A stretch of DNA of 33,083 bases, from assembly GCA_001657325.1 (NCBI GenBank), contig LWRO01000048.1, positions 1-33,083 of the forward strand, read 5' to 3'. The first letter of the stretch is position 1, and the number at the start of each line of letters is the position of its first letter. The position numbers and the translations under genes are program-made. The notes beneath the pieces were generated by a model. That model was given only the letters and a program-made list of their open reading frames with translations, had not been told where the DNA came from and did no database searches. This document shows, piece by piece, positions 25,976-33,083 of this stretch. Origin of the DNA: Geitlerinema sp. BBD 1991-9. GTDB lineage: Bacteria > Cyanobacteriota > Cyanobacteriia > Cyanobacteriales > Geitlerinemataceae.

Positions 25976-26221
25976 TTATTGCCCTGCACTCGATTGACTG
26001 TTCCAGATATTCTGAAACATCTCTTGCAGGGTTTGTCCGAATTGGAGAATTTCCGCCCAGAGAACCTCGGGTTCGATGCCAAACGCGATCTGTAACAATA
26101 AGACGATTGCGGCGATCGAAATGGCCGTCGTTAATGTCGTCTTAACCACCCGAATTAACCAGGTAAAGACCAACCAAGTCAACAACAAGGCTGCAAGAAG
26201 GGTGATTAACTCGATCGGCAT
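25976..26221 (-). CDS. Small two-helix membrane protein, unknown function
   Basis: The 81-residue protein has two hydrophobic segments (about 4-23 and 30-49) separated by a short basic loop (RVVKT). The amphipathic, glutamine-rich tail (55-81) follows. No family is recognised. It starts 28 bp downstream of the gamma-glutamyltransferase stop on the same strand, so the two may be cotranscribed. It is separated from psbO by 300 bp containing inverted repeats. Confidence 0.65.
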   Translation of the reverse strand: MPIELITLLAALLLTWLVFTWLIRVVKTTLTTAISIAAIVLLLQIAFGIEPEVLWAEILQFGQTLQEMFQNIWNSQSSAGQ

Positions 26222-26249
26222 AAATTCTCCCCCGTCGGCAACTCCAACC

Positions 26250-27959
26250 TTACAACCCTAGCGCAGTTCCTTCACCTCTGGGATCGGCTGCCCCTTCAAG
26301 AGTTCCCTCTGGCGTAACGACGATTGCGTTCGCATTGCCCCATCCTTCCCAAACGACAATTTCGTGACCGCGATCGCGCAAGTTTTCCGTCGTGGCGACA
26401 TCGAAGCCCCAGCGTTCCAAAACCAATCGATCGGGAAGCCATTGATGGTGCAGTCGCGGTGCGGCGACTGCCGCGCCCGCGTCCATCTCGTAAATTAGGA
26501 CGTTGAGCAACACTTGTAAAACAGTTGTAATAATCGTACTACCACCGGGAGCGCCCAGGGCTATTCGCAACTGTCCGTTTTCCGTCACGATGGTCGGGGT
26601 CATGCTCGAAAGAGGCGTTTTGCGAGGGACGATCTCGTTGGCTTTTCCACCCACTAAACCGTATAAATTGGGAACGCCGGGCGCGATCGAAAAATCGTCC
26701 ATTTCGTTATTTAAAAGGATGCCCGTTCCCGCCGCGACGACACCCGCCCCAAAGCCGCCGTTGACGGTAAACGTCAGACTGACGGCATTTCGATCGACAT
26801 CCACCACCGTCAGATGACTGGTATCTCGCGACTCCTGCAGGTATTGCAAGGTGTCTGCATCCATCGCGCTGACTTCACTCGACGGTGTCGCGCGTTCTCG
26901 ATCGATCCCGTTGCGACGCAGTTCGGCATATTCGCGACTCGTCAGTTCGGCGACGGGAACACTGGTGAAATCGGGATCGCCCAAATATTCCGCTCGATCG
27001 GCATACGCCACGCGCATGGCTTCCACCAGCAAGTGCAGTGCGTCGGGATGGTGCCACCCCCAAGTTTCGATTTCCGTATCGCCCAGAATGTTAAGGATTT
27101 GCAGCAAGTGAACGCCACCGGATGACGGCGGTCCCATCGAACAAACCTGCACTTGACGGAAGGGGCCGCAGAGGGTCGTGCGCCAAATGGGACGGTAGAT
27201 GGCCAAATCCTGTAACGTGACGAGTCCCCCGTTGGCTTCCATGTCGGCGACGATCGATCTTGCGATATCCCCGGTATAAAAGCTTTGAGGATCTGCTGCG
27301 ATCTGTTCGAGCGTTGTGGCGAGATCCGGTTGCTGAAGCAACTCGCCCACTTCGTACAACACGCCATCTCGTGTGAAGGCTTCTCGCGCGGCGGGATTCG
27401 ACATTAAAACATCGCGCCGCCGTTCGACGAAGCGGACAAACCGCCGACTGACGGGAAAGCCATTTCTCGCGAGATCGATCGAGGGTTGTACGACATCTTC
27501 CCAGGGTAAGTTTCCGTAAATTTGGTGAACGACGTACAGTCCCGCTACCGTTCCGGGTACAGCCACCGCGCGATGTCCGTCGATGCTCGATCGAGGAATC
27601 ACTTCTCCCGCCTCGTCGAGATACATCCCTTCCGTCGCCGCTAGGGGGGCCCGTTCCCGAAAGTCCAAGCTATGCACCTGCTGCGTTGCTGCATCGTACA
27701 CCAGGAGAAATCCCCCGCCACCAATTCCAGCCGAAAAGGGTTCGACGGTGGAAATGGCGAAGGTTGTCGCAACCGCCGCATCGATAGCATTACCTCCCGC
27801 TTCGAGTATCGTAATTCCCGCTTCGCTCGCGAGGGGATGGGCGGACACGACCATTGCATCGTTACTGCGTTGAGGTTTGGGAAAGGCAGCGCAAGCGGCT
27901 TTGGGAATGCAGAGAAAGACGAACAGAAGTAGAGAGTGTTTGAGATAGCGTTTCCACAT
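26250..27959 (-). CDS. ggt: Gamma-glutamyltransferase
   Basis: Ggt cleaves the gamma-glutamyl bond of glutathione and related peptides. The 569-residue proenzyme has an N-terminal signal peptide (hydrophobic core about 9-18, cleavage near ACA-A at 22-25), so it acts in the periplasm. The autoprocessing and catalytic threonine is T380 in DTSHLTVVD, giving a large subunit of about 355 residues after signal removal and a small one of 190. The conserved R101 region (FRERAP), the NNEMDDF segment and GAPGGSTI are present. The neighbouring oligopeptide-type ATPase could import its products, which is inference. Confidence 0.94.
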   Translation of the reverse strand: MWKRYLKHSLLLFVFLCIPKAACAAFPKPQRSNDAMVVSAHPLASEAGITILEAGGNAIDAAVATTFAISTVEPFSAGIGGGGFLLVYDAATQQVHSLDFRERAPLAATEGMYLDEAGEVIPRSSIDGHRAVAVPGTVAGLYVVHQIYGNLPWEDVVQPSIDLARNGFPVSRRFVRFVERRRDVLMSNPAAREAFTRDGVLYEVGELLQQPDLATTLEQIAADPQSFYTGDIARSIVADMEANGGLVTLQDLAIYRPIWRTTLCGPFRQVQVCSMGPPSSGGVHLLQILNILGDTEIETWGWHHPDALHLLVEAMRVAYADRAEYLGDPDFTSVPVAELTSREYAELRRNGIDRERATPSSEVSAMDADTLQYLQESRDTSHLTVVDVDRNAVSLTFTVNGGFGAGVVAAGTGILLNNEMDDFSIAPGVPNLYGLVGGKANEIVPRKTPLSSMTPTIVTENGQLRIALGAPGGSTIITTVLQVLLNVLIYEMDAGAAVAAPRLHHQWLPDRLVLERWGFDVATTENLRDRGHEIVVWEGWGNANAIVVTPEGTLEGAADPRGEGTALGL

Positions 27960-28091
27960 GGCGATCGAGGGTCGTAGAAGGTTTCAACTGGGATCATCTC
28001 ACTTTTTCTCAAATGTCGGTGCAAATCAAGAAGACCCCGTTGCGACTTTAAATCTCGGTGTCTAAGCTATTCGACTTTCAAAATACATATT

Positions 28092-29370
28092 GGTATCTCG
28101 AAAAATTCATTATTTGGACTCAGGAAAACAAAATAAAACTACCTTTTGCCTCTCGAAGATTGTTTTTTTACACTTCTATTTACACTTCTATATTAAGAGA
28201 TATATTTTGAAAAAATTATATTTCCTAGATGTTTAAAAACGAGAATGCTCTGTTGTTCTTTTTGAGTTTCCCAAAAGATATATCGTCGGATATTGTAGGC
28301 TGAATTTTTCAAGCCAATATTGGCTTCAGCTCTAATTTTTTTAGTTGAACGTAGAAGTTTTCCGCCCAGGCTCATGACCCAAGCACCAAAGACATAATCG
28401 ACCTTAGCTCGGATTTTAGATTTTTCACGATTGCTTGATTTTTGCGCTTCATTTAAAGGCTTATTTTTGTAGATTTGCTCGTAAATTTCACTGTCCAATC
28501 TAATTTTTTCTAAAACTCACTTAATGACTTCACTTCGATAATCACTACCACCCCAAATTCGATCGCCTGAATTCTCACCGTCAAGAATTTTACCCAATAC
28601 TTTTAAGTCATAAACTGATGCATCTTTCACCTGATACTTGCGAACAAAACTATATTTCACATCGATGCTGATGTGATTTTTATACTCATAGTAATATACC
28701 CATAGTAATTTTGTCCGTTTTCTGAATCCAGCGCGCGTCAAAGTCTTTCTGGACAAGGCGATGAGGATTTTTTTTCATCTTTCTGAGATTTCCCCTTCGC
28801 GAATTTTCTTATTCTCTTCTTAGCTATTTCTTTGTTGAGGGACTGACACCAGAATTGCATCTACAATTTGTCCTTCCTCGGCTTTATATCCTCGAGCGCG
28901 TAGATGGTCGTCAAATCGATTAAATAACCCTTCAATTAATCCTTCAATTAATCCCTGTTTGGTGAGTTGTTCTCGAAAAAGCCAAATTGTTGTTGCATCT
29001 GGAATTATATCTTTAAGTCCGAGATGTAGAAATTTCGTAAATGACAATCGATCGTTGACTTGATACTCTAATTCCTCATCGCTCAGATTGAAAAGTTTTT
29101 GCAACAAAATTAACCTAAGCATCAAGATCGCATCAAAGAGTTTGCGCTCAGCCTTACCGAGGCGATGCTTGGTCTGAATTTGTCCGATTCTCGAACAAAA
29201 TTTTGCCCAAAGTATAAATCATCAATGTGGTCGAGAAAAGATTTTTTTTACTCAGTTTGTCATGATGTTTTTTTCAACATCAAAAAAATTTTCTCCATAA
29301 TATTAGCTCCAATTTATGCTACTTAATAATCTCATAAATTGAGCCAAATAGTCAATTAATCGAGATGCCC
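28092..29370 (-). mobile_element. Decayed IS5-type insertion sequence (1279 bp)
   Basis: The ends form inverted repeats of about 30 bp. GGTATCTCGAAAAATT (left) matches the reverse complement of the right end, GGCATCTCGATTAATT, and both continue into TATTTGG...CTCA. Between them lies a broken transposase on the minus strand. Length and organisation fit the IS5 group. The flanks (TATT left, TTAA right) are not an obvious perfect target duplication. The element is much more AT-rich than the DNA to its left. Confidence 0.85.
28193..29260 (-). pseudogene. IS5-family DDE transposase, multiply frameshifted
   Basis: Three larger pieces run in order on the minus strand. The N part (to 28820) has KAERKLFDAILMLRL and the first aspartate in GQIVDAILVS. 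A middle part (28517-28756) has YEYKNHISIDVK and VKDASVYD. The C part (28193-28498) has the RAKVDYVFGA region. At least three frame changes separate them, including a DARW piece in another frame near 28735. The second catalytic motif reads IWGGSDYRS where WADSAYRS is expected. The glutamate of the last motif is replaced by aspartate (KVDYVFG for RVEHVFG). The gene is dead. Confidence 0.85.
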
Positions 29371-30975
29371 TTAATTGATATTCAGCACCTCGCGTAACAA
29401 GGCCTGATCGTCAGCGTTAATCTTGAACCGCCCTTTTTCAATATCTCGAACCCAACTTTGGCTTTTGCCAAGGCGACTGGCCAAAGCGCGTTGAGTAAGA
29501 TTTTGCCGTCGGCGAGCAGTATTGATGTCACTTCCAGAGAGTTGCTCTGACCGTTTAACCCCCTTTGATTGAGAGGTCTGATATCGACGCTTGGGTGTAC
29601 GGCGGCGGATAGTTTGTTGCCATTCCTCTGGAAGCTCAAACCCCAGGAGGCGAGCATTGAGCAAGCGCTGCCATTTATCACGGGGGGCGGTATCTGTCAG
29701 ACTCAGAACCCGGTTTGCGTCTTCACTCCAAAATTCGAGGGCATCACCTGGGTCATCGGGAATATCAGCAACCTTTGTCCAGAGAGGCTGGATATCAGAG
29801 GGGTAGGTTTCAGGGTCGAAGAGTGGCTTGAGACCGTAGTAGTAAATTGTTTCTAGATCGCTTTCAAACGTTTTGATTGTTCGCTTATGGGCACCGCGAA
29901 TGGTAGTCGCTTCCATAACCCGCTCTTCACCATAGGCGATATGCAATAGAGTACAGACTTTCATACGCTGATCGCCGCCTAGCCGCATCTTAAACAATAG
30001 CCACAGCAGCAGACGAATAGCCCCCTCATGCTGCTGCCAGTTGCTCATAATCTCCGCAAGCAGAGATCGAGGTAGAACACCATATTGGTAAAAGGCAGTT
30101 TGGCGACGGTATTCTTGCTTGTTGAGGAAGTACTTGACCCAAATACCAGCCCGTATTGTAAAGTCTAAGCCGATCAAATGGCGACAACCCTGAGCGTCTT
30201 CTTCAAAGTGATATTGAGTTTCTAGCAAATGCCAGACTGGCTGTTCCTCGAGGGTAAATGCTTTGACTTTGCCTTGGCGGGGCCAGTCGAGGGCAACTAG
30301 GATGCGGCAGGATTGGTACACCAAGTCTTTAATCAGGGTGAGCTTGTCCAGTTTAGTGAGGTCTTTGCGCTTATCAAGTCCTAAATATTGCTCGATGTGC
30401 TGACTGTTCAGAATAAAGATTTCCTCCCAAGGACACTCAGCAGCAACAGCATAGGCACCAAGAATAAGGTGGATGCAAGCGGCACGAATATCAAAGTTTG
30501 CAAGTGCCGCTGTTGCTATACTTGCATTCATTGGGACTAGAACTTCAGCTTCGGGATCTGCTGCTAACCGAAACCGCATTTCCCCTTTACCACGGTGTAC
30601 AGGTCGATTGTAGCGAAAATAGCCATCAGGATCGGTTTGCCAGGGTAAAGTTTGTCGCTGTGCCAAAATGTTGCAGGCCTCCCACATCACCATCGAAGAA
30701 GCGAAGGGAGTGGTTTTGCGATTGAGAAAAATATCGAGAATCGTTGCTGGGAATGGTGTAGTTTTATAACGTCCTTTTTTGGGTGGTAGAGGTTTTAACG
30801 AACCTACACTACAAGCTTCGATACACCGGGGAATTTCCACATCTTTACAGCCATCACAGAGGGTTGGATCGATCCAATATCCATCACATGTATTGTTGGC
30901 CTTAATCGCTCCATTGGGACACTCAGTCTGGCAGCCACCACAGGAATTACAGTCATTTTTGATTGTATAAACCAT
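29371..30975 (-). CDS. cnfR: CnfR/PatB-like nitrogen-fixation regulator (ferredoxin plus HTH)
   Basis: The 534-residue protein joins a two-cluster 4Fe-4S ferredoxin domain to a helix-turn-helix. The first cluster ligands are C9, C12, C15 and C19; the second are C40, C43, C51 and C55. A long helical middle (about 70-470) includes KKGRYKTT and FASSMVMWEACNILAQR. A Cro/XRE-type HTH (about 478-530, SQSWVRDIEKGR) ends the protein. Domain order and length match PatB of Anabaena (529 aa) and CnfR of Leptolyngbya, which activates nif genes under micro-oxic conditions. No nif gene is in the window. A GGAGG lies 13 nt before the ATG. The stop codon is the first triplet beyond the IS end, so the native C-terminus may have been trimmed slightly. 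Confidence 0.82.
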   Translation of the reverse strand: MVYTIKNDCNSCGGCQTECPNGAIKANNTCDGYWIDPTLCDGCKDVEIPRCIEACSVGSLKPLPPKKGRYKTTPFPATILDIFLNRKTTPFASSMVMWEACNILAQRQTLPWQTDPDGYFRYNRPVHRGKGEMRFRLAADPEAEVLVPMNASIATAALANFDIRAACIHLILGAYAVAAECPWEEIFILNSQHIEQYLGLDKRKDLTKLDKLTLIKDLVYQSCRILVALDWPRQGKVKAFTLEEQPVWHLLETQYHFEEDAQGCRHLIGLDFTIRAGIWVKYFLNKQEYRRQTAFYQYGVLPRSLLAEIMSNWQQHEGAIRLLLWLLFKMRLGGDQRMKVCTLLHIAYGEERVMEATTIRGAHKRTIKTFESDLETIYYYGLKPLFDPETYPSDIQPLWTKVADIPDDPGDALEFWSEDANRVLSLTDTAPRDKWQRLLNARLLGFELPEEWQQTIRRRTPKRRYQTSQSKGVKRSEQLSGSDINTARRRQNLTQRALASRLGKSQSWVRDIEKGRFKINADDQALLREVLNIN

Positions 30976-31136
30976 AGAGCTACAACCACCTCCAATAGAG
31001 AAAATTACAAGTGAAAATATTTATTTTATGATGTCAAAAAATGATACATCAAAAAAATGCTTGTGATTTACGATCGACAGAATCAAGAATTTATATTTTT
31101 AATTTCCAAAAATGACTATATTAACCGTTGATTATA

Positions 31137-31256
31137 GGGAACCTCGAAAAATTGATTTTGGCTCAAAATCCAATGGCTGAAACCCTTAAAATCTCGTTTT
31201 TAATTCTCGATAGTAGAGCTTATTTCTCAATAAGCTTGAATTAATCGAGGTGCCCT
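31137..31256. mobile_element. 120-bp MITE with IS5-type ends
   Basis: It begins GGGAACCTCGAAAAATT and ends AATTAATCGAGGTGCCC. These termini are inverted repeats of each other and match those of the IS at 28092-29370. It has no coding capacity. It contains an internal hairpin (AGCTTATT 31218-31225 with AATAAGCT 31230-31237). TATA flanks both sides and may be the target duplication. It lies about 160 bp upstream of the cnfR-like start. Confidence 0.8.
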
Positions 31257-31269
31257 ATATTAACCGTTA

Positions 31270-31675
31270 TGGACAAGAACACAATAATCAAGTTGGAAAT
31301 TCATTAGAATATCTATTTTTGATTTGATTAGGGCTAAGCATAACAATATAAAACACGACATTCTATATATTTTTATACAACTTAATTATAAATTAATATT
31401 TATAGCAAAATGTTCAGAACAAACTTTCTAACTCGAAACTTCGGAGATTTCTTATAGCATTTGTTAGACCTCCTGCATGAATCAAAATTATCTCTCTTGG
31501 CTTTCCCTTGTTAAAAGGACAACTCTCCCCCAGCCCTTGTCAAGGTAAGGGCTGGAGGGAAGAGTATTTAGCATTAAGTTATACAGAAGATTTGTCATGA
31601 ATCTCTGCTAATAGAGTGTAAAAAGTGTATTGGCACAAGCAGAAACCTGATTGTACTCATAGTGGTTTAAACATA
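31270..31675. other. AT-rich intergenic gap upstream of the 105-aa gene
   Basis: No gene is seen. A hairpin CCAGCCCTT (31530-31538) with AAGGGCTGG (31547-31555), flanked by further complementary C/G runs, resembles dispersed cyanobacterial palindromes. The region should contain the 105-aa gene's promoter, but no boxes were assigned. Confidence 0.5.
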
Positions 31676-31993
31676 ATGATGACGTTACTGACAACCGACG
31701 CTGAGACATTGGCGATGGATTTTTTGATGGAAGATTTGGACATTCCGACAGCGGATCGAGATTTCTTCTGCATTATCTCTACCCGAGATACCGGTGAAGA
31801 CTGGTATGTTGTGGAAATTGGTGTTGAGGGTCTTCCGGATAAATGGGCTTTACAGATCTTCGATACAGGCCAGTGCGATCCTTGTTATACCTTTATCTCT
31901 CCCATGCCCGCAGGTGAAGATGTAGATCTGGCTGAGTTCCCAACTCGTATCGCTGAGGTTATTGTAAAGGAACGGGCTGGCGGGATGATTTAA
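31676..31993 (+). CDS. Small acidic protein, unknown function
   Basis: I start at the ATG at 31676 (105 aa); the next codon is also ATG, and a GTG at 31625 would add 17 residues that look non-coding. The protein is acidic with the run DTGEDWYVVEIGVEGLPDKW in the middle, a CDPC motif near residue 75 and a helical C-terminus. No membrane segment or signal peptide is present. It is divergent from the cnfR-like gene, and a nitrogen-fixation link is only positional. I recognise no family. Confidence 0.65.
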   Translation: MMTLLTTDAETLAMDFLMEDLDIPTADRDFFCIISTRDTGEDWYVVEIGVEGLPDKWALQIFDTGQCDPCYTFISPMPAGEDVDLAEFPTRIAEVIVKERAGGMI

Positions 31994-32034
31994 TCTGTTT
32001 TACTCCAACTCTAAGATTGGGTTGTATCTTCCTA

Positions 32035-32215
32035 GTAGTTGACATCCTCACCCCCCTAGAGTAGCGATATAAAAGTCGCATAGGCTGTGTTCGCGGGTCA
32101 CTGAATTCGGTGGAAGTCCAGTTCGTGAAATTCCCGCGAACGCACCCACCCCATCACAATATCAAGCCTCTTGACTTCTGTACTGGCGCTCTGGAAGGAC
32201 GGGGCTTTAGACCAA
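32035..32215. mobile_element. Possible IS200/IS605-type end debris
   Basis: Read on the minus strand, the segment runs from TCTAAAGCCCCGTCCTTCC (about 32210-32190) to GAGGATGTCAACTA (about 32050-32037). These resemble subterminal sequences of TnpB-type elements. No intact TnpB frame is present, so this is at most a remnant. Confidence 0.3.
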
Positions 32216-32539
32216 AAATTTTCGATAATTTTCGCGTGGACGAGCAAGATCGATCGACAATCCTGACGATCGGAGTTAGTTGCATTGCGACCAATCTGAG
32301 GTTAGAGACAGATCTTCTAGTTGTGTTCGGCATCATCTCTATTGTTGGGGCTAAGAAGCTGCGGCCAGCCTTCAAGTGAAAATTCTAGAATTCTCAGACC
32401 CCCAGAAATTTGACAGCTTACGAACAACTCAAGTCAGACCCTGAAAGCTAGATATAGCGGAGAGTCTAGGATTACGGCTACAGAAATCGATCTCCTTTAT
32501 TCCCCGGCACTGATTACATAATTTTTCTAAGCCAGCCAA

Positions 32540-32596
32540 CTGAGCGTCATAGCTCAAATGCTTTCAGGAAAGGCATTTCTGAGCTATGACGCTCAG
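32540..32596. repeat. 57-nt near-perfect palindrome
   Basis: A 17-bp perfect stem (32540-32556 with 32580-32596) encloses a further stem, aatgctttc with gaaaggcatt (one bulge), around AG. It lies 130 bp before the ribbon-helix-helix-like gene. No T-run follows on the plus strand, so it is not a standard terminator. Confidence 0.75.
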
Positions 32597-32725
32597 AAGT
32601 ACCGACAGAACAATTACATACTTTTCAATAAAAAACCGTATTGTATGTAACAAATTGTGTCTTTGGCACCCATTATGCAATTCATGGCTTATTGTATAAG
32701 AAGATACAGTTAACGGGAGGAAGTT

Positions 32726-33083
32726 ATGAGTCGAAGAGTTACCATCGCGATGCCAGATGCGCTGTTTGAACGACTTCAACCTGTTAAGCAACATCTCAAT
32801 ATTTCAGCAGTTTGCCAGGAGGCGTTAGAAATGGCTATTTTTCATCAAGAATTGAAAATCCAAGCGACAGAACAAGAGAATTTAGTTGAGCGTCTACAGG
32901 CTGAAAAGAGTATTCTGCTCCGCAAGGTTCAACAAGAGGGATTTGAATTAGGAATTCGTTCCAGCTCAAAACTCTCCTACAAAGACTTTCGGCACTTCGA
33001 GCGAGTCGCCCCGGTTGCCGCCCAGGTAGATGAAGATGTACTCGAATATCTCTGGACATTTCTAGATCTCAAAGAGTATCCTG
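32726..33083 (+). CDS. Ribbon-helix-helix-like protein, partial
   Basis: The ATG at 32726 is preceded by a strong GGGAGG (32715-32720, 5-nt spacing). The frame stays open for 119 codons to the window edge. The N-terminus, MSRRVTIAMPDALFERLQ then ISAVCQEALEMAI, has the strand-helix-helix pattern of CopG/antitoxin-type DNA-binding domains. A coiled-coil-prone stretch (about 38-70, rich in E, Q and K) follows. It could be an antitoxin or plasmid/transposon-type regulator; the missing 3' part and next gene would decide. Confidence 0.7.
   Translation, partial: MSRRVTIAMPDALFERLQPVKQHLNISAVCQEALEMAIFHQELKIQATEQENLVERLQAEKSILLRKVQQEGFELGIRSSSKLSYKDFRHFERVAPVAAQVDEDVLEYLWTFLDLKEYP

Noticed and set aside
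32110-32379. 89-residue frame on the plus strand
   Set aside because: There is no ribosome-binding site or recognisable feature, and it overlaps possible IS debris and an equally poor frame on the other strand.

Overview
The window is chromosomal DNA from a cyanobacterium. It encodes the photosystem II manganese-stabilising protein PsbO, HemJ-type protoporphyrinogen oxidase, a thioredoxin-type PAPS reductase and a CnfR/PatB-like regulator of nitrogen fixation. The DNA is also densely sprinkled with CGATCG-type palindromes (HIP1-like, most often embedded in TCGATCGA). PsbO plus a CnfR-like protein suggests an oxygenic phototroph with nitrogen-fixing capacity, probably filamentous. Genus cannot be fixed from the sequence alone.

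Layout. 1-560: two tandem, diverged copies of a structured non-coding element, each ending in a long hairpin with a T-run; the second has a good sigma-70-type promoter. 581-3024: divergent HAD phosphatase (MtnX-like) and release factor 3 (prfC). 3240-4610: uncharacterised DUF6745-like protein. 5314-11172: a signalling block with a REC-GGDEF-EAL protein (c-di-GMP turnover) and a five-PAS class III adenylate cyclase, with gpsA between them. 11768-13326: hemJ and an alpha/beta hydrolase, convergent, separated by a palindromic terminator. 13361-14325: a TnpB-only IS200/IS605-type element with an internal deletion, whose tail reads in frame into anmK (anhydro-MurNAc kinase). 15649-20395: a small conserved-looking protein, cysH, sdhA, a two-helix membrane protein and tpiA. 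20583-24629: patatin-like lipase, a fused double-ATPase oligopeptide-type ABC protein, a TnpB tail relic and a class IV aminotransferase. 24842-27959: psbO, a small membrane protein and gamma-glutamyltransferase.

The last 5 kb (28092-33083) is more AT-rich and accessory. It has a decayed IS5-type insertion sequence whose end abuts the stop codon of the CnfR/PatB-like gene, a 120-bp MITE sharing the IS ends in that gene's upstream region, a small acidic protein, IS200/IS605-like end debris, a 57-nt near-perfect hairpin, and a partial gene for a ribbon-helix-helix-like protein running off the window.

Most of the window is ordinary housekeeping sequence. The parts most likely to reward follow-up are the tandem structured RNAs at the left edge, the IS/MITE pair around the cnfR-like gene, the TnpB-anmK in-frame junction, and the membrane protein next to sdhA.
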